Positions 28,506 through 37,729 of a stretch of 50,527 bases of DNA are shown here, piece after piece. Within the stretch, counting starts at the first letter, position 1. Each line of letters starts with the position of its first letter. This DNA comes from Candidatus Sulfotelmatobacter sp. (GTDB lineage: Bacteria > Acidobacteriota > Terriglobia > Terriglobales > Acidobacteriaceae). The position numbers were made by a program, and so were the translations under genes. The notes under the pieces were generated by a model. That model made no database searches, was not told the origin of the DNA, and worked only from the letters and a program-made list of their open reading frames with translations. The stretch lies in contig JASHNU010000074.1 in NCBI GenBank assembly GCA_030041475.1, positions 1 to 50,527 of the forward strand, written 5' to 3'.

Positions 28506-28637
28506 TATTGATTCTAAAGGGAATAAAGTCCAAAAATAGTCGGCTACGTTTTCGGCTACAACGAAAACATTTTAGAATAACTTTCTAATTGGACTTTCAA
28601 TCCGATTCGGTAGAGCCAGAAAAAGAGGCTATACCGA
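28506..28637 (+). other. Interleaved inverted repeats between tRNA-Ser and integrase, candidate attachment region
   Basis: This AT-rich spacer holds three perfect inverted repeats. Pair A is attctaaa (28511-28518) with tttagaat (28571-28578). Pair B is aaagtccaa (28525-28533) with ttggacttt (28589-28597). Pair C is gttttcg (28548-28554) with cgaaaac (28562-28568). The order is A-B-C-C-A-B, so A and B interleave. An 8-bp direct repeat tcggctac is at 28540-28547 and 28552-28559. Lying between a tRNA end and an integrase gene, these may be recombinase core and arm sites; that role is inferred. Confidence 0.5.
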
Positions 28638-29744
28638 ATGCGCCATATCAAAGTCAGCTTGTACACACGGGAGCCAATCACCCGCCGATACAAGCTGGTC
28701 CCACAACGCAACAAGCCAGATTACCCATCGACCACCAGGTTCGTCCTGCGATACGGATCGACGTGGGAGACCCTTAAAGTTGGCAGCGTAGCCGCCGCAA
28801 CCGCCGAAAAAATCCAGCGCGAACTTGATCTGCTCCGTGGATGGCGTCCGAGTGCCAAGCCCAGGACCGAGAGCGCCAGCAAGGTCAAGATGCTCGATGC
28901 CGCCATGGACGAGTACCTTGCCGAGGTCGAGGCGGGCCGTAAGCCGAAGACGCTGTCGGCGTACAAAGTTTCACTCCGTTACTTCTATGAGTGCGTTGGC
29001 AACAAACCGCTAAAGGATGTCAACCGTCCCGACATTCTCGATTTCCCCGTCTTCCTGCGTGAAGAGAAGAATCAGGCACCGCGTTCCGTATACAACAAAT
29101 TCGAGAACCTTATGACGTTCCTGAAACATTTCGACATCACCGGCAAGACGCTAAGAATCCGGGCGCACGACTGGCCGAAGTACGTCGAGGAAGAGCCGGA
29201 GATTTATGAGCAGGAAGTCCTCGATAGGTTCTTTGCCGAATGCGATGCCGACGAGCTTCTGCTGTTCGAGTTTTTCGTGATGACCGGGATGCGCGAACAG
29301 GAAGTGATCTACGCCACGGACCGCTGCTCGGACTTCTCAGCGTGCACGGTGAGCGTGCGCCACAATCCGAGCCATGGATGGACACCGAAGATCTACAAGG
29401 AACGCACCATCCCGGTTCCGGCTGCGCTCATGGCGAAACTCAAAAAGATGCTCGTTGATCGTGGCAAGGGTGGTCTGTTGTTCCCGACCAAGAACGGCCA
29501 GCCTAAGTTCGACTTCCTCGACATGGCGAAGCGTATCGCCCGTCGCGCCGAAATCCCGGAGTCCGAAGTCTGGCTCCATAAATTCCGGGCTACATTCGCG
29601 ACCCGTGCGCTGTGGGCAGGGGTCGATATTCGGACCGTGCAGGCGTGGATGGGCCATACCGACCTTGCCAGCACCATGCGTTATCTCAGACCCCAGAAAG
29701 ACGCAGCGGTCCGCCAGAAGGTAGAAGCCATCTGGACGGTCTGA
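28638..29744 (+). CDS. Tyrosine recombinase/integrase
   Basis: A 368-residue site-specific recombinase with all the usual active-site residues visible: R219 in TGMREQE, the beta-hairpin lysine K254 in IYKERTIPV, H314 and R317 in LHKFRATFATRA, H340 in WMGHTD and the nucleophile Y349 in TMRYLRP. An N-terminal core-binding domain (SAM-like) spans about residues 85-170 (KMLDAAMDEYLAEVEAGRKPKTLSAY). It reads away from tRNA-Ser and lacks nearby phage or conjugation genes. It therefore appears to be an orphan integrase or the left edge of a genomic island extending to the right. The encoded protein looks intact. Confidence 0.93.
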   Translation: MRHIKVSLYTREPITRRYKLVPQRNKPDYPSTTRFVLRYGSTWETLKVGSVAAATAEKIQRELDLLRGWRPSAKPRTESASKVKMLDAAMDEYLAEVEAGRKPKTLSAYKVSLRYFYECVGNKPLKDVNRPDILDFPVFLREEKNQAPRSVYNKFENLMTFLKHFDITGKTLRIRAHDWPKYVEEEPEIYEQEVLDRFFAECDADELLLFEFFVMTGMREQEVIYATDRCSDFSACTVSVRHNPSHGWTPKIYKERTIPVPAALMAKLKKMLVDRGKGGLLFPTKNGQPKFDFLDMAKRIARRAEIPESEVWLHKFRATFATRALWAGVDIRTVQAWMGHTDLASTMRYLRPQKDAAVRQKVEAIWTV

Positions 29745-30090
29745 ACGGTTGGCGTCGGGAAACAAGTTTCTCCACCGTAGGGCGCGACTTCGCCAGAGGC
29801 GCGGCTATGGGTAGCTATCCGAGAAGGAAAGATGATCTGGACGGCAAACGATCACCCTAAGACGCCTCACCGTTCCCGTCCTTCATTGACTTGCCTAGGC
29901 TGTAGTCCTAAAGGGCTGCGTGGGTGGCCCCTCTAGGAAACCCGGCGCACGTCGTCGTTGCGATCCGTGTGAACTTCACATTGACTCACTAAGAGCGATA
30001 CGCTTCGTCGTTTCAGCAAATCGTTCAGTGCAGAAAAATCCCGGTTACACTCATTTGACCCATTGCAATAGATGTTACCTGCGGTAGAAG
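29745..30090. other. Gene-free spacer between integrase and macroglobulin gene
   Basis: The genes on either side converge on this 346-base stretch. No coding frame, RNA gene or copy of the tRNA-Ser 3' end was seen. A loose hairpin-like segment runs from cctag to ctagg at about 29894-29939, including gggctgcgtgggtggccc, but it lacks a T-run. I see no other feature. Confidence 0.4.
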
Positions 30091-33000
30091 TCACCTGTGC
30101 ACTTCCAGTAGCACAGGCCGCGCTATCGATGCCACTTCTGGATCGTAATATTCGTAAACGCGTGATTGAAACGTGCGGGCTCTGATGGGATATTTGGCGC
30201 GTAACCGGAATTTCAGCGTCACCGTGTCGCCGGGAGCAAAGGCGTCGAAATAGAGAATCGCCTGCGTGGCCGTGAGATTGAACTTGGAAAGATGGCCGCT
30301 CTTCAGGTTGGCACTCTTCTGCTGATAGTCCTGCAGGTCCTCACTGAGTAAGTCGAAACCCGGCGGAATGCCCAGGTCCACCATGACCATGTTGGCGGGC
30401 TTACTGAGGTTGTTCTTGATGATAGCCGTCGCCGTCGCCAGGTCATCCTGCGCCAAATGCGTGCGGTCGTAGGCCACATCGATGGAAAGTGGCTCCAGAG
30501 CAGGCTTTTCGTCCCAGGGCAAGAAGTACTGACCAACCACCTGATAAGCGAGGCCGCCTTTGCCTTCGAAACGAAACTCGACGGTGGTCGGCGCTGACTG
30601 TGCGACGTCCTTGAAGACAAACTGATGCAGCAGGTCGTTATTTTCCGCGGTCAGCTGCAGTTTTTGCGCCGATTTCCCGTTGAGCAGCACAATCAGAGTG
30701 CCCTGCACATCCGCCACGGATTTCTCGGTAGCCGTCAGCAGCGCGCGAAGCGCCATGATCGTAGCTTGTGTCGTTCCCCAGGTTCCGTTCGCGTCTTTTT
30801 TCGAGGCGATGTAGTTAAGGGCCTTGCGAGCCGTGCCCGGGGCTTCGCCGGACTGGAGCAGCGCCTGCACGGCCAGGCCGGTGGTTTCCACGCTTGCGCT
30901 TTCGCCTCTTCCGTACACGCCAGTCTCCTCCGCTGTCCACCAAACCTTCTCGTCTTTTTCGATTCGCGCGTCCAGGAGAAGTTTGATTGCTTGATTCGTG
31001 AATTCACGGTCCGACCCGTAGCTCGTGGCGAAGTTGGCGATGACTGCCAGCGTGTAGGTGTCCTCCTTCGCCGCCATGTGCTCTTCGACAAATCGTTTGG
31101 CTCGTTCCACGGCCTCGCCTTGATACCCCGTGTTCTTGAGCGACCAGGCGATGTAGGCGGTGATGCGCAGCACGTCGGTGTTGTAACGGTTCGTCGCCCC
31201 TTCGTTGATGAACTGGGTGTCCGGCTTCCAGCTCCCGTCCTTCTGTTGCTGCCCGGCCAGCCACTGCTGCGTTCTTGAGATGAGTCGCGGGTCCACATCG
31301 TGGACCTTCGACATGTCGTAAAACTCCATCAATCCGTAGGCGGTGAGAATCTTGTTCGCGGGCGCATTTCCGAACCACGAGAATCCTCCGCCCGGCACTT
31401 CGAACGTCAACAGCCTCTGATACCCATTTGCGATGTACCCCTCTGCCTTGGCGTGAATTTCCGGAGTCAGCTTCTTGGTCCGCTTTATGTAGTCGAGGGC
31501 CAAAACATTTGGGTAGGTGCTCGAGGAGGTTTGTTCAAAACATCCATTCGGCATGCGCAGAATGCTGTCCATACCTTCGACCACGTGGCTCATCGGACCG
31601 GGATAGAGCCGAACGAAGATTTTGCTCGCTTCCGGAATCGAACTGGGAGGGAAGTCGAGTTCGTGTCGCACGGTACTCTCCAGGCGGCCGTTGAAAACCA
31701 GATTCTGCTCGCGCCCGTTGGGAATCACTTCTACTTCCCGCACGACGATGTCTGCCCGCTCCGACGTTCCCTTCATCTGGGCCGCGAGCGTGAGCTTGAA
31801 TTTGCCGATGCGTCTGGCTTCGAGCGTGAACTGCGCCCCGCCCACACGGGACGAATCGACGGAGATCGATTTTTCCCCGGCGTCGTCGATCAGCGAAAAC
31901 CAGTCTTCGGATTGCAGTTGCAGCCGTACAGTGCCGGCTGCGCCCGAATAGTTGTAGATCGCCACAGGAATGGAAACGCGATCGCCATGGGTCAGCGTGA
32001 CCGGCAGATCGAGATCGACAAAGAAGTCCTGGAATACTTTTAGGCTCGAGGTTGCCGTGCCCAGCGCGCCATGCTGCGTGGAAGCGATCATCGCCATGCG
32101 CCAGGTGGTGATCGAGTCGGCCATCGGGATCACGATGCTGGCGCGTCCGTCTTTGTCGGTGATGATTTCCGGATTGATATACAGCGCCTCGGGAAAATAG
32201 GATCGGACTCGCGCCGCTGGAGCCGCGGATTTGTCTCTTGCCAGCACCCCGTTGCCGGCAAGAGCCTCCAGATCCGTAACGTTGCGGCCATTGACAGGTA
32301 AGGTCTGGGCTTGTTTGAGTGCGAAAACGCCACCGCCAATGCCACCGCCAACGCCGCCGACCACTCCCCCCACCATCGCGTTCATAGCCACAGGTCCAGC
32401 AACGACCGTCGCGTTTTCGGTCTCTAAAAGCGGAGCCTCTCCGCTCACTTCCACCACAGTCGAGCTTCCACCCACCGCGAGGTTTGCGGAAATAACTGCG
32501 CGGTCTCGCGCACGCAGACTGCATTTCCCCGCCGCCATCCGGAAACCAGCCATCGAGACTTCAATTCTGTATTCTCCCGGGGAAACTGCCGACAAAGTGA
32601 ACTGCCCACGGGCGTCCGTCGTGACTGTCAGCAGCTGATTCTTTGCTGTGTCACGCACTGCGACATTGGCGCCTGGCACGACCGCTCCGCTTGGATCGGT
32701 CACCGTCCCGACGATTTGAGCTTTGCCATTCATGGCTCCCCGATCGTGCTCAATAGTGACGCCCAGCTCGGAAGCGTTCGGACCGGGAGTTCCCGCGATC
32801 CACGCTCGCTGAAACAGGAGGATGGCTTGCAAATCGTCGCCCGTGTCGAAAACGTGATCCGGGCCGGGGCTGCGCACCACGTAGTATTTGTTGGACGAGT
32901 CCCACGACGCGGGCTCAAATCGCAACCGATTACCCCACGAGTCAAGGAATTCCGTGTCTCCTGAGCGAACCAGCATGCGATGGACATGGCTTGGGTCGCC

Positions 33001-35433
33001 CGCCTTCGGATTCTCCAGGTAAGCCTTCGTCATTTTCTTCGCCAGTTCATTCGCCTGCCCCTGAAAGCGTGTCTGATAACGCTGGCGGTATTCACCATAT
33101 TTCGTCATCGGCAGGTCTTTGCCGGACTGGGTCTCGAACTTGTTGGCCGACACGATTTCCGTCGCCGAAAACAAAGCTCTGGCGGCCCGATCGTGCTGTT
33201 CTACGCGCGATTGTTCAGCTGGTTCGACGACCTCGGACATGCCAATGGAGTGAATCTCGTAGCGCGGCTTCATCACCTCCTGCTCGAGGTAGAAGAACAC
33301 TTTCGCGAATCCCGGCTGTTTTTCGGCCAGCGCGAACACCGCCTCATCCACAACCTGAAGCCCCAGCGCGGCGTGCACTCCCTGACCGTGCGAATTGGTC
33401 ACACGAAATTGGATACGCGCATCGCCGCCCGGTTTGTAGCTGGCGGCATCGGCTACTGTTTCAATCTTCAATTCGTCAGCTGGTTGAACGAAGATCAACC
33501 GGTGGTCCGCGATGGGCCGGGCGTCGCTCCCGAAAACATACGCCCCCAGGTCGAGCGTGCCCGCCATCTCGGACGTAGCCGGCAGTTCCAGCTCCGCCTG
33601 CCCATTTTCGATGTCCAGGTCGCGAGTCACCACGGTCTGCCCCTCTTTTACGACATCCACATAAACAGCCCCGCGAGCATTCGTGGAATAAACTTTAAGA
33701 TGAATCACTTCCCCCGCGCGATACACCGCCCGCTCGGTTCGCAGCAGGATCTGATCTTCACCCTCCCGAGTCTCGAGTTCCACTTTGTTCGACGCCCGGT
33801 TTCCTTCCTGATCCACGGCTTCGACTTCCAGCGTCTGCCTGCCGGCATCCGGCCTGACATGCGCGATGGCCACGCCTCCATCGTCAGTAGAAATCACTTG
33901 ATCGGCGACGTCGCCAGCGCGGATCGTCAGAGTGGCCCTGGCCGGGTTTCCGTCCGGATAGGCAGCGAGGAGAAACACGTCGTTCTCCAGATGCGGAACC
34001 AGCGTTCCTCCCTCAGGGATTGCCGTCACTAATATCGGAGAATCGCTCACCGTAATGGGCTCTCCGCGCGTTTCGGCATGGCCGGCGGAATCCTTGACGG
34101 TTGCCTCGATCAGCACGCGCGCCACGCCGTGAGTGAGAGGCCGTCCGGCAAAGTATTTCGGCAACGGAATATCAAAACGGTAGTTTCCTTCTGCGTCGGT
34201 TTTCCCCTGAGCGGCTCCCGCTTCGAACACGGTCACATCCATCGCCGAGGCTTTCATGCTCACCTCGCCGTTGTCGACCGGCTTTCCAAAGAAATAGTTG
34301 GCTCGCACCTTGCCGATGACGTGATCGCCCGGCAGGTAGCCGCGTTTCTGCTTCTTTCCTTCTTCGCCAAATTCCACCGCGACCTTGAATTTGGGAAGAA
34401 CATATCGTTCTACATTGACGGCGATCTCGCTGCTATTGGTCGGTGCATCGGCATTTCCCAACAATGCTCGCAGGTGATACGTACCCAGGTTCACCTCGTC
34501 GGCTAAAGCAAACTCGGCCGAGGCGACGCCAAACTCATCTGTTTCGGTGGCTTTCTTGAAAACCTTGTTGCCTCGCGAATCCTCGACTTCAAATGTCAGA
34601 CTGCGTTTTTGGGCTGCCTCATGGTCGGCACGGTTCAATGCCAGCGCCCGCGCATGAATCGTCTGCCCCGGCTGATAGATCGGTTTTTCCGCAGTCAGAA
34701 GAATGGAAACCTTGTCTTCCAACCGAACATTCTGGGAAAACTCGGTCGACCCGATGGCCGTGTCGGCGACGTAGTGCAGTTGGTAGTTGCCAATCAGCCC
34801 TGCAGGAAGGTGAAACTGCGCCTCCGTCGTTCCCCGGCGATTCAATCTGCCTTGAAAAAGAATTTGCGGCCCTCGGTCTGCCCCGAGCAGTTCGATTTCC
34901 ACCAACCCGCGGCCCGCGACCGGCTGATCCTGGGAATCTCTGACGATCAGCCGCACCGCCGCCTGCCCACCGGCCAGATACGACTGCTGTCCCAGAATGT
35001 GAATCACCGGCCGGCGCAGAATTTGGGAAAGCGACTCCGTGCCCTGCAAAGTGGCAACTTTCTTGTCGTCGTATTCGAAGCGATAGCGCAGCCGGTGCCA
35101 GACAAGATCTTCCACGGACAGCGGCTTCTCCAGATGAATTTCTTCCTTCCATCGTCCGGAGCTGGTTTCGATTTCGAGGTGTCGCCCTGCCCAGCCAAGA
35201 ACATGGTCTTCCGGATCGAGCAATTGCAACGTGAGCTGCCCGGCTCCCGTGCGGAGATCACGATATGGTATGGTGACCTGCAGTTCGCCGTGCACGTAAG
35301 TGGCGATGAGCGAAGGCCTGTATCCTCCGGCTTCAGCCGTGTGCAAACTGAAAATGGTGGCGACCGCAGCAAAGGCGGTAACAGAAAAAACCGTGAAACG
35401 GACCGCGATCCCATGCGAGTGGCGTCGCGCCAT
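30091..35433 (-). CDS. Alpha-2-macroglobulin-like thioester protein with inserted CarboxypepD_reg/plug-like segment
   Basis: A 1780-residue exported protein. ATG 35433 is chosen because GGAGG lies five bases upstream; a GTG 12 bases earlier is possible. A signal peptide covers about residues 1-37 (ending HTAEAGG). Macroglobulin domains follow, for example VSILLTAEKPIYQPGQTIHA near 245-265. At residue 901 a CarboxypepD_reg/CnaB-like unit begins (NGKAQIVGTVTDPSGAVVPG), continuing into a G-rich linker and LPVNGRNVTDLEAL (about 1045-1058), which resembles TonB-receptor plugs. The macroglobulin core then resumes (ADSITTWRMAMIAST). The thioester motif is intact: C1298-F-E-Q1301 in MPNGCFEQTSSS. A TED helical domain and receptor-type C-terminus follow. 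Bacterial homologs trap proteases in the periplasm, usually next to a PBP1C gene, which is absent here. Confidence 0.9.
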   Translation of the reverse strand: MARRHSHGIAVRFTVFSVTAFAAVATIFSLHTAEAGGYRPSLIATYVHGELQVTIPYRDLRTGAGQLTLQLLDPEDHVLGWAGRHLEIETSSGRWKEEIHLEKPLSVEDLVWHRLRYRFEYDDKKVATLQGTESLSQILRRPVIHILGQQSYLAGGQAAVRLIVRDSQDQPVAGRGLVEIELLGADRGPQILFQGRLNRRGTTEAQFHLPAGLIGNYQLHYVADTAIGSTEFSQNVRLEDKVSILLTAEKPIYQPGQTIHARALALNRADHEAAQKRSLTFEVEDSRGNKVFKKATETDEFGVASAEFALADEVNLGTYHLRALLGNADAPTNSSEIAVNVERYVLPKFKVAVEFGEEGKKQKRGYLPGDHVIGKVRANYFFGKPVDNGEVSMKASAMDVTVFEAGAAQGKTDAEGNYRFDIPLPKYFAGRPLTHGVARVLIEATVKDSAGHAETRGEPITVSDSPILVTAIPEGGTLVPHLENDVFLLAAYPDGNPARATLTIRAGDVADQVISTDDGGVAIAHVRPDAGRQTLEVEAVDQEGNRASNKVELETREGEDQILLRTERAVYRAGEVIHLKVYSTNARGAVYVDVVKEGQTVVTRDLDIENGQAELELPATSEMAGTLDLGAYVFGSDARPIADHRLIFVQPADELKIETVADAASYKPGGDARIQFRVTNSHGQGVHAALGLQVVDEAVFALAEKQPGFAKVFFYLEQEVMKPRYEIHSIGMSEVVEPAEQSRVEQHDRAARALFSATEIVSANKFETQSGKDLPMTKYGEYRQRYQTRFQGQANELAKKMTKAYLENPKAGDPSHVHRMLVRSGDTEFLDSWGNRLRFEPASWDSSNKYYVVRSPGPDHVFDTGDDLQAILLFQRAWIAGTPGPNASELGVTIEHDRGAMNGKAQIVGTVTDPSGAVVPGANVAVRDTAKNQLLTVTTDARGQFTLSAVSPGEYRIEVSMAGFRMAAGKCSLRARDRAVISANLAVGGSSTVVEVSGEAPLLETENATVVAGPVAMNAMVGGVVGGVGGGIGGGVFALKQAQTLPVNGRNVTDLEALAGNGVLARDKSAAPAARVRSYFPEALYINPEIITDKDGRASIVIPMADSITTWRMAMIASTQHGALGTATSSLKVFQDFFVDLDLPVTLTHGDRVSIPVAIYNYSGAAGTVRLQLQSEDWFSLIDDAGEKSISVDSSRVGGAQFTLEARRIGKFKLTLAAQMKGTSERADIVVREVEVIPNGREQNLVFNGRLESTVRHELDFPPSSIPEASKIFVRLYPGPMSHVVEGMDSILRMPNGCFEQTSSSTYPNVLALDYIKRTKKLTPEIHAKAEGYIANGYQRLLTFEVPGGGFSWFGNAPANKILTAYGLMEFYDMSKVHDVDPRLISRTQQWLAGQQQKDGSWKPDTQFINEGATNRYNTDVLRITAYIAWSLKNTGYQGEAVERAKRFVEEHMAAKEDTYTLAVIANFATSYGSDREFTNQAIKLLLDARIEKDEKVWWTAEETGVYGRGESASVETTGLAVQALLQSGEAPGTARKALNYIASKKDANGTWGTTQATIMALRALLTATEKSVADVQGTLIVLLNGKSAQKLQLTAENNDLLHQFVFKDVAQSAPTTVEFRFEGKGGLAYQVVGQYFLPWDEKPALEPLSIDVAYDRTHLAQDDLATATAIIKNNLSKPANMVMVDLGIPPGFDLLSEDLQDYQQKSANLKSGHLSKFNLTATQAILYFDAFAPGDTVTLKFRLRAKYPIRARTFQSRVYEYYDPEVASIARPVLLEVHR

Positions 35434-35995
35434 CGGACCCTCCACACAAATAGCCGGTCAACGGGCTGCGCTATCTATTCAGTTGAAGAACGCACAAGAA
35501 ATACTTTTTTGCACGTACAGGAGAATGAACGGCCACACCTCCAAAGGATGTTCTGCCAGGTTTGAACCTTGCGCCTTGTGGAAGGTTGCACTGCCTCGCA
35601 GCAGTGCTTCGAATTTACCGGCGTTTGCCAGGACGTACGCAGTGACCCGGACTTGAAGTCGGCTCTGCGAGGTTTGAACGCGCGATCCGACTTCCCCGAA
35701 ACGGGCGTTCTGGCCGGGCATAACTTCGGGGTAGCCCGTTATCCAGGAGTTTCTGCGATCGATTCACACAAGCCGGCTTCGCGATACTCATCGTCGGAGC
35801 CATGCCAGGTTTCTATTGCATCGCGCCCAACAAGCAGCAGAGGAGATGCAGGGGGTGCGGTTCATTCCATCTCTAAATGAAACTACGAAGCCAGCAGCCG
35901 GAACCTGCCCTTCTTGACTTTCGTTTCGTCGGCCTTCGTCGTTAGCTCTGTATTGCAACTTTTTCAAGCACACAGGGCTGTCGCAGAATTTTCTG
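35434..35995. other. Gene-free spacer upstream of the macroglobulin gene
   Basis: About 560 bases separate two minus-strand genes. Only short frames with no recognisable protein content occur. A perfect 7-bp hairpin gcactgc (35588-35594) / gcagtgc (35601-35607) with a six-base loop lies 155 bases upstream of the macroglobulin start and has no T-run. The promoter of the macroglobulin gene must lie in this region, but no clear box was found. Confidence 0.4.
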
Positions 35996-36550
35996 TCACT
36001 GTTTCAAGTAACGAAGCGCAACACATCCGGATTTAAAAACCTTTGACTCAACAAGTTTCAATTGCAATCTCTCCGGCAGGCTGACACCTTCCAACAACCG
36101 TCTCCCTTCGCCTGCGACGGTTGGCCCAACGACAAAACGATATTCATCCACCAGGCCAAGCTCGATGAGTTGTGAAGGAACGCTTACGCCGCCCACTAAA
36201 ATATTTTTGCCTGGTTCTTGTTTTAGCTTAAATATTTCGTCGCGAAGGTTCGTACGAACAATTCTCGTATTTCTATCTTCAGCTCTGTCTAGTGATCGTG
36301 AAAAAACAATTTTTTGGACGGAGTCAAATGCTCGGGCAAATTCGTTCTCTGCTTTTGTCATCGACTGATTTTTGGCGACTTCCGGCCAAAAAGGGACCAT
36401 CAATTGGTAGGTGATACGTCCAAAAACCTGCACGTCGACCTCCCGGATGAGCTGCGTAAAATATTCATGTGTTTCGTCGTCGGCAACTTGCTTGGTGTGG
36501 TCGCAGCAGCCATCCAGGGTAGTGTTGATTGCGAAGATTACGTTTCTCAT
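35996..36550 (-). CDS. RibD C-terminal/dihydrofolate reductase-fold protein
   Basis: A 184-residue cytoplasmic protein of the stand-alone RibD_C family (YwjB/YyaP-like). Visible family parts are the N-terminal strand MRNVIFAINTTLDGCCDH, the phrase VFGRITYQLMVPFWPE, KIVFSRSLDRAE, the NADPH-loop GKNILVGGVSVPSQLIELGLVDEYRFVVGPTVAGEGRRLLEG and the final strand CVALRYLKQ. Most such proteins are NADPH reductases of unknown substrate and are often carried in accessory regions. An AGGA precedes the ATG. It is divergent from the AraC-type regulator across 215 bases. Confidence 0.88.
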   Translation of the reverse strand: MRNVIFAINTTLDGCCDHTKQVADDETHEYFTQLIREVDVQVFGRITYQLMVPFWPEVAKNQSMTKAENEFARAFDSVQKIVFSRSLDRAEDRNTRIVRTNLRDEIFKLKQEPGKNILVGGVSVPSQLIELGLVDEYRFVVGPTVAGEGRRLLEGVSLPERLQLKLVESKVFKSGCVALRYLKQ

Positions 36551-36765
36551 TTGATTGTCCTGACCCCTTTTATATACCAGCGCTTGTGAGAGTTTGCGGG
36601 TGTGGTGAACTTGTGGGCGGACGGAGGAAGGGCGTAGTTCAACCCGAGTCCGCGCCGGGCCGCGGAGCAGGCCGAGATGCCTGCCGACTCATCGGAGTCA
36701 GACCTTGAATGCTGACCGCACACGACCGATTGGAGTATTTCTATGGGACAATGTCTGGCGAATAA

Positions 36766-37719
36766 ATGCCTAGCGCAAAAACCAAGGCCAACGGCGAAGA
36801 TGCCCAAAGAGGCGAGTACGCTCAGAGAATCGATCGGGTCATCGACTATCTTCGCGGGAATCTCGATCGGCCGGTGAAGCTGGCTGAGCTCGCGAATGTT
36901 GCTTGCTTTTCGGAATTTCACTTCCATCGGATTTTTACCGCGGTTTCGGGTGAAACCCTGAATAACTTTACGAACCGGCTTCGCCTGGAAAAGGCCGCTC
37001 GCCTTCTCCGTTATTCCGATCAAAGCCTGACCGATATCGCCCTGGATTGCGGGTTTTCGTCGTCGGCCACGTTTTCACGCGCCTTCCGATCCGGATACGA
37101 CACTTCGCCAAGCGAGTTTCGCAAAAGCGGCGAGATCAAAAAGAGCAAGATTTGCAAAGAACTCTTCCCGCAAGATGCATATGGTCTTCACGTGATTGGG
37201 CAAGATATGAGCGCGGCGGAAAAGCAAGCCGCGTTTCCGGTGAGATTGATTGACATTCCCGAAAGGCAAGTCGCCTATATTCGGGTTACGAATGCGTTCG
37301 AACTCGAGAGAGTACTGGCCGCTCTCAAGACCGTGATCGAATGGGCCAAATCCCAGGGTGTTTTTTCGCAAGGAACTCTTTTCGGAATGACGGTAGACGA
37401 TCCACACGTGACCCCAGCGCATCTTTATCGATACGAGGTCTGTCTTGCATCGTCTCTTCCCTTCAAGTGCAGTGAAGGCATGTCGAAATTGAAAATGCCG
37501 GCCATGCGATACGCCGCCATAAAGGTTTCCGGCGATATCCATAAGGTAGCGACTGCTTGGGACTACCTTTACAGAGATTGGCTGATCCACAGTCCGTACG
37601 AGCCCGAGCATGCGCCGGCGCTTGAGGTTTTCCTGGACAAAGAAAGCGCAATGGATTGGTCGCACTTTGAATTGGAGCTATGTCTGCCGGTGCGCAAGCC
37701 GGCGGAGATCCACAGTTAA
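36766..37719 (+). CDS. AraC-family regulator with GyrI-like effector domain
   Basis: A 317-residue transcription regulator with an N-terminal AraC double helix-turn-helix at about residues 18-120 (VIDYLRGNLDRPVKLAELAN, FSEFHFHRIFTAVSGETLN, LTDIALDCGFSSSATFSRAF). A C-terminal GyrI/BmrR-type ligand-binding domain spans about 155-313 (VRLIDIPERQVAYIRVTNAF through YEVCLASSLPF to LELCLPVRKP). The SoxS/Rob-like group with GyrI domains senses small hydrophobic molecules. Two VOC genes follow after 10 bases and are probable co-transcribed partners. The inducer is unknown. Confidence 0.92.
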   Translation: MPSAKTKANGEDAQRGEYAQRIDRVIDYLRGNLDRPVKLAELANVACFSEFHFHRIFTAVSGETLNNFTNRLRLEKAARLLRYSDQSLTDIALDCGFSSSATFSRAFRSGYDTSPSEFRKSGEIKKSKICKELFPQDAYGLHVIGQDMSAAEKQAAFPVRLIDIPERQVAYIRVTNAFELERVLAALKTVIEWAKSQGVFSQGTLFGMTVDDPHVTPAHLYRYEVCLASSLPFKCSEGMSKLKMPAMRYAAIKVSGDIHKVATAWDYLYRDWLIHSPYEPEHAPALEVFLDKESAMDWSHFELELCLPVRKPAEIHS

Positions 37720-37729
37720 CAGGAGATTT

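Noticed and set aside
32424-32440. cctctccg match to the 3' end of tRNA-Ser as a second attachment site
   Set aside because: Only eight bases match, it lies inside the macroglobulin coding sequence and is explained by a local gcggag/ctccgc palindrome.
35434-35995. Short frames of 60-100 codons in the spacer as genes
   Set aside because: No ribosome site, no recognisable domain and strand-symmetric open frames, as expected by chance in GC-rich DNA.
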